Shown here: positions 10,496-20,253 of the stretch, piece after piece
Numbering within the stretch: the stretch's first letter is position 1
Layout of the letters: every line of letters starts with the position of its first letter
Assembly: GCF_000373105.1 (NCBI RefSeq)
Contig: NZ_KB890458.1
Span: 62,001-126,000 of the forward strand
Length of the DNA: 64,000 bases
Source: Neolewinella persica DSM 23188
GTDB lineage: Bacteria; Bacteroidota; Bacteroidia; Chitinophagales; Saprospiraceae
Direction of reading: 5' to 3'
Notes under the pieces: generated by a model
Database searches by the model: none
Seen by the model: only the letters and a program-made list of their open reading frames with translations
Told to the model about the DNA's origin: nothing
Position numbers and translations under genes: made by a program

Positions 10496-13066
10496 ATGAA
10501 TCCTAGCCAGAGAGAATTTAGCCCCGAGATAAAAAAGGCCATGGCCAGGGGAAAAATGGAAGCCGAAAAGATGGGCCACGCCTACGTCGGCCCCGAACAT
10601 TTGTTGCTTGGCGTTCTTAGCATGCCTGATACCCTGGCCTCCCGCGTTTTGCGGAATCTGGCCGTGGATATTCAGGCGCTGAAGGACACTATTCGTGACA
10701 ATGTTAACCGCAACGGCGGCCAAACCAGTGTAAATACTATCTCGCAGTTGCCCCTTAATGATAAAGCGGACCGGGTGCTGAAAGTTACTTTCCTGGAAGC
10801 CAAGGCGCTGAAAACTTCAATGGTCAGCCCCGAACATCTTATCCTGTCTATCCTACGTAATAAAGAATTGCCGGCGACAAAAATCTTACGGCAGTTTGAA
10901 GTGGAGTACGACATTTATAAAGCAGAACTCGATTACGTGAAAGACGAAAAAGACTTTACTGAAGATACCAACCTGCCCCTCGGCGCCGCTCCCGGCAATG
11001 ATGATGAGCAGTATGATGAGGAAAGTGAGCAAGGCCGTGGTTTCCAGGGCGGAGGCCCTCGCAAGGGAGCTGCCAATAAAAGCCGGACACCGGTACTCGA
11101 TAATTTCGGTCGCGATATTACTTCACTGGCCGACGAAAATAAACTGGACCCGATTATTGGTCGGGAAACGGAGATCGAACGCGTTAGTCAGATCCTTAGC
11201 CGGCGGAAAAAGAACAATCCGATTCTGATCGGAGAACCCGGTGTTGGTAAAACCGCGATCGTGGAAGGCCTGGCCCTCCGGATCAAAGAAAAACGGGTTA
11301 GTCGTACGCTTTTTGATAAGCGGATCGTGATGCTCGACCTCGCAGCGCTCGTAGCTGGTACCAAGTACCGCGGTCAATTCGAAGAGCGGATGAAAGCCAT
11401 CATGACCGAGCTGGAAAAAAGCCGGGACGTGATCCTGTTCATTGATGAGATCCACACCATCGTAGGTGCTGGTGGTGCAACCGGTTCGCTTGATGCCAGT
11501 AACATCTTCAAGCCAGCGCTTGCAAGAGGGGAGCTCCAATGCATCGGTGCTTCTACGTTGGACGAATACCGCCAGCACATTGAAAAGGATGGTGCCCTCG
11601 ACCGGCGCTTCCAAAAGGTGCTCGTCAATCCACCAAGCCCCGAAGAAGCTATTCATATTCTTAACAACATCAAGTCAAAGTACGAAGACTTCCACAGTGT
11701 GGAATACTCGGATGATGCCATTGAAGCTTGTGTGAAGTTCAGCGATCGGTACATTACCGATCGGTTCCTGCCCGACAAAGCGATTGATGTGCTCGACGAG
11801 GTAGGTGCCCGCACCCACCTTAAGAACATCATTGTGCCCGAGCACATTGAGCAGGTAGAAGCACAGATCGAAGAGGTGAAGGAAGCTAAGAATGCTGCGG
11901 TGAAAAACCAGCAGTACGAAAAGGCTGCCGACCTGCGCGATCAGGAAAGCAAACTACAGCGTAACCTGGAGGATGCGAAAGTGCAGTGGGAGGAGGAGTC
12001 CAAGACCCGCCGTTACCCCGTCAACGAAGAGGACATTGCTGAGGTAGTGTCAATGATGACGGGTATCCCCGTAAATCGCGTGGCACAGAACGAAAGTAAG
12101 AAGCTTGTCGGTATGGCTGAAGACCTGAAAGGAGCCGTGATCGGCCAGGACAGTGCCATTGAGAAGGTGACTAAGGCCATCCAGCGTAATCGCGTCGGTC
12201 TCAAGGATCCGAGTAAGCCAATTGGTACGTTCATTTTCCTCGGTCCTACCGGTGTCGGTAAAACCGAGCTCGCCAAAGTGCTGACGAAGTACATCTTTGA
12301 TAGCGAAGACAGCCTGATCCGCATTGATATGTCGGAGTATATGGAGAAATTCAGCGTGAGCCGCCTCATCGGTGCGCCTCCCGGATACGTGGGCTACGAA
12401 GAAGGTGGACAGCTGACGGAGAAAGTACGCCGGAAGCCTTACAGTGTAATCCTGCTCGATGAAATCGAGAAGGCGCACCCCGATGTGTACAACATCCTGC
12501 TGCAGGTGCTTGACGATGGTCAGTTAACCGATGGTATGGGCCGCAAGGTGGACTTTAAGAACACGATGATCATTATGACTTCCAACATTGGTGTACGCCA
12601 GTTGAAAGACTTTGGTCAGGGCGTTGGTTTTGCCACCAAAGCGCGAACTGAGAATGCGGAGGAAAATACTAAGGCCGTGATCAACAACGCGTTGAAGCGG
12701 ACTTTCTCTCCTGAATTCCTTAACCGGATTGACGACGTGGTCATTTTCAACAGCCTGGACCAGGACAACATCTTCAAGATCATCGACATTGCGTTGAACG
12801 ACCTATACAAGCGCCTGAGTGGCCTTGAGTTCACGATGACGCTGAGCGAAGAAGCGAAGAAATTCGTTGCGGAGAAAGGTTTTGATCCCCAATTCGGCGC
12901 AAGACCGCTGCACCGGGCGATTCAGAAATACATCGAAGATCCACTGGCGGAATTCATCCTCAATAATAACCCCGAAGGCGGCGCTGCACTGGTAGCGACC
13001 CTCAACGAGGAAAAAGACGGACTGGATATTAGCCAGGAAGCTACCGTAAGCTCTGAAGCCGAGTAA
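10496..13066 (+). CDS. clpC: ClpC-type AAA+ unfoldase, ATP-binding subunit of Clp protease
   Basis: Hsp100 unfoldase that feeds substrates to ClpP. Two N-terminal Clp repeats ([15 protein letters not shown] and [12 protein letters not shown]) are followed by a Gly/Glu-rich linker. AAA1 has Walker A GEPGVGKT and Walker [14 protein letters not shown] motif lies in the middle region ([17 protein letters not shown]). AAA2 has [10 protein letters not shown] and [15 protein letters not shown], and the C-terminal D2-small domain includes [15 protein letters not shown]. 856 residues is typical. I use the ATG before [14 protein letters not shown] rather than an upstream TTG, because this gives the family N terminus. 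It is monocistronic, followed by a strong terminator. Confidence 0.95.
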   Translation: MNPSQREFSPEIKKAMARGKMEAEKMGHAYVGPEHLLLGVLSMPDTLASRVLRNLAVDIQALKDTIRDNVNRNGGQTSVNTISQLPLNDKADRVLKVTFLEAKALKTSMVSPEHLILSILRNKELPATKILRQFEVEYDIYKAELDYVKDEKDFTEDTNLPLGAAPGNDDEQYDEESEQGRGFQGGGPRKGAANKSRTPVLDNFGRDITSLADENKLDPIIGRETEIERVSQILSRRKKNNPILIGEPGVGKTAIVEGLALRIKEKRVSRTLFDKRIVMLDLAALVAGTKYRGQFEERMKAIMTELEKSRDVILFIDEIHTIVGAGGATGSLDASNIFKPALARGELQCIGASTLDEYRQHIEKDGALDRRFQKVLVNPPSPEEAIHILNNIKSKYEDFHSVEYSDDAIEACVKFSDRYITDRFLPDKAIDVLDEVGARTHLKNIIVPEHIEQVEAQIEEVKEAKNAAVKNQQYEKAADLRDQESKLQRNLEDAKVQWEEESKTRRYPVNEEDIAEVVSMMTGIPVNRVAQNESKKLVGMAEDLKGAVIGQDSAIEKVTKAIQRNRVGLKDPSKPIGTFIFLGPTGVGKTELAKVLTKYIFDSEDSLIRIDMSEYMEKFSVSRLIGAPPGYVGYEEGGQLTEKVRRKPYSVILLDEIEKAHPDVYNILLQVLDDGQLTDGMGRKVDFKNTMIIMTSNIGVRQLKDFGQGVGFATKARTENAEENTKAVINNALKRTFSPEFLNRIDDVVIFNSLDQDNIFKIIDIALNDLYKRLSGLEFTMTLSEEAKKFVAEKGFDPQFGARPLHRAIQKYIEDPLAEFILNNNPEGGAALVATLNEEKDGLDISQEATVSSEAE

Positions 13067-13087
13067 ACACTTTAGGAGATAAAGTTG

Positions 13088-13125
13088 ACAGCCGGCTGCG
13101 TTTTACGTGGCCGGCTGTTTATTTT
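13088..13125 (+). terminator. rho-independent terminator after clpC
   Basis: Perfect 9-bp stem ACAGCCGGC / GCCGGCTGT around a 13-nt loop, followed by TTATTTT. It starts 22 bp after the clpC stop codon. Confidence 0.8.
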
Positions 13126-13127
13126 GG

Positions 13128-13215
13128 AAGGAAACACGGAAAACACAGAAATTTAGGCTGGAAACCTTGGTTTTCAACCCTGGATGATTTTTTGTGCCTT
13201 TTGTGCCTTTTATCT
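13128..13215. repeat. word-repeat inverted element downstream of clpC
   Basis: The left arm AACACGGAAAACACAGAAA faces a right arm of TTTTGTGCC words (TTTTTTGTGCCTTTTGTGCC). It lies directly after the terminator. The remaining bases up to infC hold nothing else I can support; the last 60 bp are the infC leader. Confidence 0.45.
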
Positions 13216-13418
13216 CAGGCATACACCACAAAATTCAGTCCTTTCGACTATTTTTGTAGGTGATGGAAATACCTTAACCAGAATTTTCAGCAAATACAGG
13301 GAACTTATCCCGTCAAAAAGCCTTTTTACTAAGGTATAACTACTTGAAATGCAGTCGCCTCGACCACACACCATAAGAGACGCCCGCTTTCCTTTTTTAA
13401 ACTAAACGCCATAATTTT

Positions 13419-14144
13419 TTGGGTAGACGTAAAGGCGGCGGCCGCAAACGCACTTTCCGCAGAGAAGATACTGCACCGAAACACCGGATCAATGATATGA
13501 TTCGGACCCCAGAGGTTCGCCTTGTTGGGGATAACGTAATGGATATTGCCAAGGAACTGGGCCTCGATATTGGCCCCGGTCAGGTACATGATACCCGCCG
13601 GGCCAAGCAATGGGCTCGTGACGTGGACCTCGACCTGGTAGAGATCAGCCCTAACGCTGAGCCGCCAGTTGCTAAAATTATCGATTACAAAAAATTCCTT
13701 TACCAGCAAAAGCAACGGGAGAAGGAACTCAAAGCCAATACCGTGAAAACGGTGGTGAAAGAAGTACGCTTCGGCCCTAATACCGATGACCATGACTTCG
13801 AATTCAAAACCCGCCACGCCCGTAACTTCCTCGAGGATGGAGCTAAGGTAAAAGCCTACGTCCATTTCCGTGGCCGTTCGATTGTCTTCAAAGACCGGGG
13901 AGAGCTCTTGCTGCTTCGTTTTATGAAGGAACTGGAAGACCTCGGCGTTGCTGAGGCCATGCCTAAGATGGAGAAGCGTCGGATGAACGTCATGATCGCG
14001 CCTAAGAAACGGCCGAGCAAGAAGAATGAGAAGAAAAACGATGCTCCCCTTAGCAAAAAAGCTAAGAAAGCCCAGTCGGCTGCTGAGCTTGCTGAAGCTG
14101 AAGAAGTGGAGAAGCGTTTGATGTCTACTGGCGAAGAGGAATAG
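13419..14144 (+). CDS. infC: translation initiation factor IF-3
   Basis: IF-3 controls start-codon selection and 30S/50S dissociation. The N domain is visible (RINDMIRTPEVRLVGDN), then the helical linker (FLYQQKQREKELKANT) and the C domain (VKEVRFGPNTDDHDFEFKTRHA, VHFRGRSIVFKDRGE, MMIAP-like end). A Lys/Glu/Ala-rich C-terminal tail makes it 241 residues against the usual 170-180. The start is TTG (GGT AGA CGT follows); no in-frame ATG or GTG precedes the N domain, and the next ATG would cut the conserved domain. Non-AUG starts are classic for infC because IF-3 discriminates against them, giving autoregulation. The usual downstream rpmI-rplT genes are absent: a terminator follows. Confidence 0.95.
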   Translation: MGRRKGGGRKRTFRREDTAPKHRINDMIRTPEVRLVGDNVMDIAKELGLDIGPGQVHDTRRAKQWARDVDLDLVEISPNAEPPVAKIIDYKKFLYQQKQREKELKANTVKTVVKEVRFGPNTDDHDFEFKTRHARNFLEDGAKVKAYVHFRGRSIVFKDRGELLLLRFMKELEDLGVAEAMPKMEKRRMNVMIAPKKRPSKKNEKKNDAPLSKKAKKAQSAAELAEAEEVEKRLMSTGEEE

Positions 14145-14170
14145 GTAGATTATTGACCTAATCTGATAAA

Positions 14171-14225
14171 GGGTAGTAAGTAGCGGACCGCAAAACGTGT
14201 GGGGTGTTGCTTACTACCCTTTTTT
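14171..14225 (+). terminator. rho-independent terminator after infC
   Basis: 10-bp perfect stem GGGTAGTAAG / CTTACTACCC with a 29-nt loop, followed by six T. It isolates infC from the convergent SDR gene. Confidence 0.8.
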
Positions 14226-14276
14226 AGTTGAGTAGGAGAGAGAGGCTTCCTGAAAAACTAATGCGTCAAGCAGGTA

Positions 14277-15134
14277 TTAAAAGTATTTTTCAATCCCTAC
14301 CATCTCCTCCGTCATTTCCCACAAAATACGCGCCTCGTCTTTGTCGTAAGAGCTGGAGTAAGACTTTTTCGGTGCAGCGTTGTCCCAGTATAATCCGGAC
14401 TGGTCGGCTAAGTTAGGCTCGGTGGCCAGGAAGATGCTGGTGGCTGCGCCTTCAGCCGGCGTTTTATTACCGCTCATGCGGCGGCGAACCTTCCAGGCCA
14501 GGCTGTGCAGCCAGGTGTTGCCTTTGAGGCCGATGTCGGTCTGTACGAGGCCGGGCTGTACGGCAAAGATGGTGGGGTCATCAGACCGGCGTCGGCGGTC
14601 GAATTCATAGCAGAAAAGCACGTTGGCCAGTTTACTCTGCGCGTAGGCGCGCAGGCCGTGGTAGTTGCCATCCAGGTTGATGTTATCGAAGAACATGCCT
14701 TTAATCTGCTGGTGGCTGTCTGAAGCAACGCAGACGATCCGCCCATCAGAAGAACGTCGAAGTGACGGGAGTAGCAGATGGCTTAGCAAAAAATAACCCA
14801 GGTGGTTGACGGCAAAGGTTTTTTCTACGCCTTCGCTGGTAAGTTCTTGTTTGGAGTTCCAAACGCCGGCATTGTTGATTAATACATCCAGCGTAGGGGC
14901 AAGGATCAGAACTTCCTCCCCCAGACGGCGGACTTCCTCTAGCCTGGCCAGGTCGGCCATCACTATCTTTAATTCGGCATCCGGTTGCCCGGCGAGAATG
15001 GTATCCCGCGCAGCTTCTGTTTTCTTCCGGTTTCGACCGTGCATGATCACGGTGTATCCACGCCCTGCAAGGTCAGTGGCTGTAGCCAGACCAATGCCGC
15101 CCGTGGCACCGGTAATGAGGACTGTTTTAGACAT
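14277..15134 (-). CDS. short-chain dehydrogenase/reductase, retinol-dehydrogenase-like
   Basis: Classical SDR: the cofactor loop TGATGGIG at the very N terminus (MSKTVLITGATGGIG), NNAGVWNS, the catalytic Tyr-Lys in YAQSKLANVLF, and PGLVQTDIG after the active site. Arg residues just after the second strand (HGRNRKK) suggest NADPH. 285 residues. The pattern with YxxSKLAN and a long C-terminal part resembles the retinol dehydrogenase/WWOX-like subgroup common in environmental bacteria, where the natural substrate is mostly unknown. I chose the internal ATG because an N-terminal extension would sit before the Rossmann strand. It is convergent with infC. Confidence 0.85.
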   Translation of the reverse strand: MSKTVLITGATGGIGLATATDLAGRGYTVIMHGRNRKKTEAARDTILAGQPDAELKIVMADLARLEEVRRLGEEVLILAPTLDVLINNAGVWNSKQELTSEGVEKTFAVNHLGYFLLSHLLLPSLRRSSDGRIVCVASDSHQQIKGMFFDNINLDGNYHGLRAYAQSKLANVLFCYEFDRRRRSDDPTIFAVQPGLVQTDIGLKGNTWLHSLAWKVRRRMSGNKTPAEGAATSIFLATEPNLADQSGLYWDNAAPKKSYSSSYDKDEARILWEMTEEMVGIEKYF

Positions 15135-15227
15135 TTTCTTGATTTGACCACAAAAGTAAGGAAAGGTGTTCACCTTACTGTTGTGCACCATTAATTATCT
15201 ATGAATAGCGCCGGACCTATGGGAAGC

Positions 15228-16247
15228 TTATTCGAACCCTTGTTCAGAGATCGTATTCAAAAGGAATTGGTATTCTTCTGCCATGGTGTCCTGGAGACTC
15301 ATCTGCTCGATGGTGCTTTTAGCGTTAATGGCAGCCTCATAGAACCAGGGCATTTCTTTAACCACGGATAGAAGCTTCACTAGGCCTGGAATATTTTTGC
15401 CAGCCTCTAACATCTTATATGCATACCGCGTGCGGTAATGAGGGCTCCAGTAGAATTCAGACTCATACTTCTTCCATACATCCAGCGTAACGCCGGGCGC
15501 AAAATCGAGGTAATTGCTTACATAAAGTGGGGCGTAAAGTGGGCCGTGGTATCCTACCAAATCCATCAGGCTTATGTTGGTTTTGTCAGGATTTAGCGCT
15601 TTCCATTCCTGTGCCAGCTTTTCATAAGCCGAATGGGCTTCAGTCGCACGATCCGTCATGTGGTAAACATCAGCGAGTAGGGCATGGGCTTGTTTGTCTT
15701 GCAAGTTTAGCTGGAGGGCTTTATCCAGAGAGGCTTCCGCTTCAGCGTAATTGGTCAATACATAATAGGCCCGGCCTAAAGCTAGGTGGAATCGGGAACT
15801 GGCTTCATCTTCGGGTGTGGCGTTTTCAAGCCCGGTTTTTACGCCTTGTGCAGGGTAACGATCTAGGGTGAAGCGCTCGATTACGGCCGCAAGGTCCCGT
15901 TGGTCTGCGAGAAGGTTATCGAGAAAGTAAATAATGACCATGCGACGATCATACGCTGACTGTACGGACTGCCATTGCATAAAATTGTTCTGAAAAGCAA
16001 GGTCAAGAGACACTTCTCCTGCTTCGGTACTCCATTTGAAGTTGGGGGAGTCAGCACCCGGCTTGCATAGATAACGGAGGATTGCCTCATTAAAAGCGGA
16101 AGTGTATTGTGCTTCCGGAGATTCCGGGCGAGGCAAATTAGCAGCGTCTTCTTTAGTGGTCTTTTTATGCCCAATTGATGCCTTAGGCGTTGTCATTTGG
16201 GTGGAAGGTTGTTCTTTCTTTCCAAATAGTTTTTTTAAAAAATTCAT
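15228..16247 (-). CDS. TPR-containing protein of unknown function
   Basis: 339 residues. The N terminus MNFLKKLFGKKEQ is a short amphipathic basic helix followed by a Lys/Thr-rich disordered stretch. The middle carries two clear tetratricopeptide repeats (SRFHLALGRAYYVLTNYAEA and QAHALLADVYHMTDRATEA). The C-terminal part is helical with YNxxxLDFAPGVTLDVWKKY-like sequence. There is no signal peptide, so it is probably a cytoplasmic or membrane-attached scaffold. I do not recognise a named family. It starts 150 bp from the divergent lipoprotein gene and stands alone. Confidence 0.75.
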   Translation of the reverse strand: MNFLKKLFGKKEQPSTQMTTPKASIGHKKTTKEDAANLPRPESPEAQYTSAFNEAILRYLCKPGADSPNFKWSTEAGEVSLDLAFQNNFMQWQSVQSAYDRRMVIIYFLDNLLADQRDLAAVIERFTLDRYPAQGVKTGLENATPEDEASSRFHLALGRAYYVLTNYAEAEASLDKALQLNLQDKQAHALLADVYHMTDRATEAHSAYEKLAQEWKALNPDKTNISLMDLVGYHGPLYAPLYVSNYLDFAPGVTLDVWKKYESEFYWSPHYRTRYAYKMLEAGKNIPGLVKLLSVVKEMPWFYEAAINAKSTIEQMSLQDTMAEEYQFLLNTISEQGFE

Positions 16248-16397
16248 GGGTGTGTACAGGGTAATGGTGAGGAGGTCTGGCAAATGTAGTGACGATTATT
16301 TTGTTTAGAATCCGAAAGGTGATTGTTAAGTCAATTACCGGTGAGGGTCATCTTTATTAGGTGTCAAACGGTTTGCTCACTAAACTACCCAACAATT

Positions 16398-17189
16398 ATG
16401 CTCCGACTGCTGCTTTTCTGCGTGACCTTGATCCTGTGCCTTACTGCTTGTCAACCGGGAGAGACTTCATCCACAACTATCTCCGAAACGCCCTTTGCAC
16501 CTGCGTCCGCGCAAGAAAAAACACCCGCAGAACTGGTGCTTGATCAGGCACTCGCAGCACACAGCAATGGTAAATACGATCAGGCCCACTACCAGTTTGT
16601 CTTTCGGGGAAAGACGTATACTTTTTATAATAATGGTGGCCAATATACCTACACCCTAACCCATGAAAAAGATGGTTCTGTCCTATTCGATCAACTGGTC
16701 AACGGGGAGTTTACTCGTCAAGTCGACGGTAGTACAGTATCTCTCAGTGTTAAAGAAACAGCCAGCGGTATCGAGGGTCTCAACTCCGTAATCTATTTTG
16801 CTACGCTTCCGCACAAGCTCTCCGATCCGGCCGTGAACCTACAGCTTTCCGGTACCGATACCATCAAAGGGCAAGCCTATGATGTGCTCGACGTCAATTT
16901 TAATAAAGAGGGTGGGGGTGTTGATCACGACGATAATTTCCGGTACTGGATTAACCAGGAAACTCACCGTATTGACTACCTCGCCTACGATTACCTGACC
17001 AGTGGAGGCGGGGTTCGTTTCCGTTCAGCCTATAACCCCCGGGTGGTTGACGGTGTGCTTTTTCAGGATTACGTCAACTATAAGGCACCACTTGGGACGC
17101 CGCTGTCTGATTTGGCCGCAATGTTTGATAACGGCGACCTCGAGAAATTATCAGTTATTGCCACGGAGGAAGTAGTTAGTATTCAGTAA
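16398..17189 (+). CDS. DUF6503-like lipoprotein
   Basis: 263-residue SPII lipoprotein (lipobox LTA-C, then QPGETSS). The mature part reads like the Bacteroidota DUF6503 group: YQFVFRGKTYTFYNNGG, SVIYFATLPHKLSDPAVN, GGGVDHDDNFRYWINQET, DYLTSGGGVRFRSAYNPR, FQDYVNYKA. These look like antiparallel strands of a LolA/outer-membrane-lipoprotein-sorting type fold, which suggests lipid or hydrophobe binding in the periplasm; the function is not known. The start ATG is the one in front of the signal peptide. A near-exact copy of the dispersed 17-mer sits in its 5' region, in the disordered linker after the lipidated Cys (residues about 34-39). Confidence 0.8.
   Translation: MLRLLLFCVTLILCLTACQPGETSSTTISETPFAPASAQEKTPAELVLDQALAAHSNGKYDQAHYQFVFRGKTYTFYNNGGQYTYTLTHEKDGSVLFDQLVNGEFTRQVDGSTVSLSVKETASGIEGLNSVIYFATLPHKLSDPAVNLQLSGTDTIKGQAYDVLDVNFNKEGGGVDHDDNFRYWINQETHRIDYLAYDYLTSGGGVRFRSAYNPRVVDGVLFQDYVNYKAPLGTPLSDLAAMFDNGDLEKLSVIATEEVVSIQ
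16497..16513 (+). repeat. dispersed 17-mer, one-mismatch copy inside a lipoprotein gene
   Basis: GCACCTGCGTCCGCGCA, differing only in the last base. It lies in the linker just after the lipobox and is preceded by TTT. Confidence 0.65.
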
Positions 17190-17325
17190 GCAGGAGCCAG
17201 GGTTCAGGACTTAGGGCTCAGTGCTTAGGAGTCAGGGTTCAGCTATTAGCGACCTGAATCCTGATGGCTAATGACTGAACACTGATAACTGAGCCCTGAA
17301 CACTGAAACCTGACTACTCCTCAGT
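17190..17325. repeat. long inverted repeat of TTCAG/CTGAA words between convergent genes
   Basis: The left arm repeats GGGTTCAG, GGGCTCAGTGCTTAGG and AGTCAGGGTTCAGC. The right arm repeats CTGAACACTGATAACTGAG, CCTGAACACTGAAACCTG and GACTACTCC. The arms are reverse complements with mismatches and would fold into a long cruciform or hairpin that can serve both converging transcripts. It overlaps the 3' end of xseB. Confidence 0.65.
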
Positions 17326-17496
17326 CTCTCCCAACTTAGCCAGAGCTTCCTCCGCTCCCCGGAGCTGCGCCCGGCATCCGGCGATAATAGCTTCTGCGCG
17401 AGCTACGCGCGCGTGGAGCTGGTCGATGTCAGCGGGGACCTCCTGTAGTCGGGCCAGGAGGGTTTCTAGTTCAGCGATGGCGGTGTTATAGTCCAT
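17314..17496 (-). CDS. xseB: exodeoxyribonuclease VII small subunit
   Basis: 60-residue XseB: MDYNTAIAELETLLARLQ, then a two-helix coiled coil with VARAEAIIAGCRAQLRGAEEAL. XseB is a multi-copy regulatory subunit that binds the XseA catalytic subunit in the nuclease degrading single-stranded DNA. The ATG two codons inside a TTG was chosen because it matches the usual start. No xseA is adjacent, which is uncommon; it must be encoded elsewhere. Its 3' end lies in the word-repeat hairpin shared with the convergent lipoprotein gene. Confidence 0.85.
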   Translation of the reverse strand: MDYNTAIAELETLLARLQEVPADIDQLHARVARAEAIIAGCRAQLRGAEEALAKLGETEE

Positions 17497-17624
17497 ATTC
17501 AAGGAGTCAGAGCGTCAGGTAGTCGGGCAAAATTAGCGTATTTTATACAGAACGACCTAAACGAACGAAGTGCGCAAAGCTGTGCAGTAACGACGATGAC
17601 TGCCGAACTCCCTGACTAATAAAG

Positions 17625-17655
17625 GGCGCCCCGATAGCTATCGTAGCAGGTGCAA
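17625..17655 (-). repeat. long-form relative of the dispersed 17-mer
   Basis: Read on the minus strand: TTGCACCTGC, then a near-palindrome (TACGATAGCTATCGGGG), then CGCC. Compared with the 17-mer, the GCG-NN-CGC centre is replaced by a longer hairpin. A second such copy is at 27328-27357. Confidence 0.55.
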
Positions 17656-17741
17656 GAAAAGTTTGCAGGGTATTGGTCGTAACCCACCTATGACATAGGT
17701 GTCCCGCTGAATACCTAAATTGCCCATTCAATCTATTAACC

Positions 17742-20132
17742 ATGCGCTTGCTGATACTTTTGTTTCTTCCCTTCCTGGCCGCACTTGACGGTTGTTTTGA
17801 AGAGAAAGCCGACGAAACCGCTGATGCTCCGGAGCAAACGATTACGGTAAATAACACAGGCAAGCCTTCCGCTTCAGCCGTTTATCGAGACGCTTCCCAA
17901 TCGGTTGATGGGCGGATCACCGACCTGTTGGCCCGGATGACCGTGGAAGAAAAAGTAGCCCAGGTCACCGCCGTCTGGAATGACAAGCGGCGTATGGACA
18001 ATGCTGATTACAGTTTTAATCCCGACAGCGCACGTACGCTCATGCCCCACGGTATTGGTCATCTCTCCCGGCCGAGTGAACTTGCCGGCAGCCATATTGC
18101 TGGGCGGACTGGGAGTGAACAGGTAGCGTACATTAATTCGGTACAAAAATGGCTCGTTGAAGAGACCCGGCTAGGGATTCCTGCGCTGTGCCATGAAGAA
18201 AGCCTCCATGGACTCGCAGCGGTAAACGCCACCAGTTGGGGGCAACCCATTTCGGTTGCCGCTACCTTCAACCGGGAGTTGACGCGTAAACTTTATGCGA
18301 CTGCCGCCCGGCAGGCTGCCTCACGAGGTACACACGTGGTCCTCACGCCAGTTGTTGATGTTGCCCGCGACCCCCGTTGGGGCAGGGTAGAGGAAACGCT
18401 GGGAGAAGATCCTTATCTGGCGGGCCAGATCGGCCTGCAGGCTGTTCTTGGTTTTCAGGGAGACGACGATAAATGGGATGAAGGAGAAGTCTTCGCCACC
18501 CTTAAGCACATGGCCGGGCACGGAGAGCCCGAAGGCGGTAATAATATTGCTCCCGCCAATATTTCTGAACGCACCCTGAGAGAAGTCTTTCTAAAGCCGT
18601 TTCGCTATATCGTTAAAAACGGAAACGTACGTAACATTATGGCCAGCTATAATGAGGTGAACGGCATTCCCAGCCATGCCAACGGCTGGATGTTGAATAC
18701 CCTGCTACGCGATACCTGGGGCTATAAAGGGGCCGTTGTTTCCGATTACTATGCAGTACGAGAACTTACCGATCGCCATGCAGTTGCGCCTGATTGGAAG
18801 GCCGCAGCAGTGCTCGCCATTTCCTCCGGGGTCGATATTGAATTGCCAGACCGGGAGGCTTTCCCCAGTCTGGTTGAAGCGGTCAATGATGGTTCGCTTG
18901 ACTTAAAGGTGCTCAACCAGGCCGTCAGCCGTATCCTGAGGCAGAAGTTTGACCGAGGGTTATTTGACAATCCATACCAAGACCCGGCCAGAGCACTGGA
19001 TAACACCAATGCTGATAAAGTACTCGTACGCCGGGCGGGCGCTGAAGGGATGATCCTACTGAAAAATGAGGGTATCTTACCGCTTTCCGATGAAGTCAGC
19101 CAAGTCGCCATCATCGGTCCGAACGCAGATAAGGTATTACTTGGTGGATACAGTAATGTGCCGGATGGCTTCGTAACGGTAAGGGATGGCCTGGAAAACC
19201 ATTATGGCGATAAGACTAAACTGGTGACTTATGCCGAAGGGGTGCGAGTGACTGAGCCAGGGAGCTGGTATGCAGACTCTGTTGTTGCAGTGCCTGATAG
19301 CGAAGACCGGTTAAGAATAGCGGAAGCCGTGGAAGCAGTCCGTAATGTAGAAGTCATCATACTAGCCCTCGGCGGTAACGAACTTACGAGTAGGGAAGCC
19401 TGGGCGGAAGGACATATGGGAGATCGGCCAAGCCTTGAGTTAGTTGGGCTGCAAAACGAACTGCTGGACGCTTTGGCGGAAACGGGGAAACCCATAATTA
19501 GTTTGATCTTCGGTGGCCGGCCACTCATTATCAGTAACGTGGTGGAGAAATCTGCGGCGGTCTTTCAGTGTTTTTACCTTGGGCAGGAAACAGGGAACAG
19601 TGTTACCGATGTATTACTGGGTAAGGTGGCGCCGGGAGGGAAGTTGCCCATCAGTATTCCCCGTTCTACGGGGCACATCCCTGCTTACTATAATTACAAA
19701 CCTACTGCACGACGTGGTTACTTATTTGATGACGTGTCGGCAGCCTGGGCCTTCGGCTACGGGCTTAGTTATACCACTTTCAGCGTGTCTCCACCTACGC
19801 TTGACGTACAAGCCATTGAGAAAGGTGCTACAGGTCGGGTATCTGTCGACGTTACCAATACTGGAGATCGGGCTGGTTCTGAAGTGGTACAATTGTATAT
19901 AAGGGACAAGTTCAGCTCCGTTACCCGACCAGTAAAGGAGTTAAAAGGATTTGAAAAGGTATTTCTGGAACCCGGTGAGAGCCAGACGGTCAGCTTTGAG
20001 CTTGGCCAGGAACAACTTGAATTGCTTGACATTAACATGGAATGGACCGTAGAGCCAGGAGATTTTGACATCATGGTGGGTACCAGCAGCAGAACAGAGG
20101 ATTTAAGGTCGGTAATGTTGACCGTACGGTAA
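17742..20132 (+). CDS. family 3 glycoside hydrolase (beta-glucosidase/xylosidase type), secreted
   Basis: 796-residue GH3 enzyme with an N-terminal secretion signal (LLILLFLPFLAALDGC; the Cys could be a lipobox). The order is the GH3 N-domain (ARMTVEEKVAQVTAVW; catalytic nucleophile Asp335 in VVSDYYA, where SDW is more common), the GH3 C-domain (GAEGMILLKNEGILPL, VAIIGPNAD), and a C-terminal fibronectin III-like domain (VDVTNTGDRAGSEVVQLYIRD). The motifs GTHVVLTPVVDVARDPRWGR and KHMAGHGEPEGG line the -1 site. It acts on beta-glucan or xylan oligosaccharides in the periplasm or at the surface. It may complement the cytoplasmic GH1. It is followed by two stem-loops and a word-repeat element. 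Confidence 0.93.
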   Translation: MRLLILLFLPFLAALDGCFEEKADETADAPEQTITVNNTGKPSASAVYRDASQSVDGRITDLLARMTVEEKVAQVTAVWNDKRRMDNADYSFNPDSARTLMPHGIGHLSRPSELAGSHIAGRTGSEQVAYINSVQKWLVEETRLGIPALCHEESLHGLAAVNATSWGQPISVAATFNRELTRKLYATAARQAASRGTHVVLTPVVDVARDPRWGRVEETLGEDPYLAGQIGLQAVLGFQGDDDKWDEGEVFATLKHMAGHGEPEGGNNIAPANISERTLREVFLKPFRYIVKNGNVRNIMASYNEVNGIPSHANGWMLNTLLRDTWGYKGAVVSDYYAVRELTDRHAVAPDWKAAAVLAISSGVDIELPDREAFPSLVEAVNDGSLDLKVLNQAVSRILRQKFDRGLFDNPYQDPARALDNTNADKVLVRRAGAEGMILLKNEGILPLSDEVSQVAIIGPNADKVLLGGYSNVPDGFVTVRDGLENHYGDKTKLVTYAEGVRVTEPGSWYADSVVAVPDSEDRLRIAEAVEAVRNVEVIILALGGNELTSREAWAEGHMGDRPSLELVGLQNELLDALAETGKPIISLIFGGRPLIISNVVEKSAAVFQCFYLGQETGNSVTDVLLGKVAPGGKLPISIPRSTGHIPAYYNYKPTARRGYLFDDVSAAWAFGYGLSYTTFSVSPPTLDVQAIEKGATGRVSVDVTNTGDRAGSEVVQLYIRDKFSSVTRPVKELKGFEKVFLEPGESQTVSFELGQEQLELLDINMEWTVEPGDFDIMVGTSSRTEDLRSVMLTVR

Positions 20133-20141
20133 AAAATGAAG

Positions 20142-20174
20142 CTCCCGGCCACAGACTTGGTGCCGGGCCGGGAG
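20142..20174 (+). terminator. stem-loop after the GH3 gene
   Basis: 9-bp stem CTCCCGGCC / GGCCGGGAG, followed by an A-rich rather than T-rich tail. It could terminate either direction with the run of A before and after it. Confidence 0.5.
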
Positions 20175-20197
20175 ACAAAACAAAAAACAGCAGAATA

Positions 20198-20236
20198 AAG
20201 AAGTCGGCGGGTTGGAATCCTTGAAACCGACTTCTG
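20198..20236. terminator. second stem-loop between convergent genes
   Basis: Stem AGAAGTCGG / CCGACTTCT with a 19-nt loop, lying between the GH3 gene and the convergent repressor gene. Confidence 0.45.
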
Positions 20237-20253
20237 GTTCTTGGTCATGGAGT

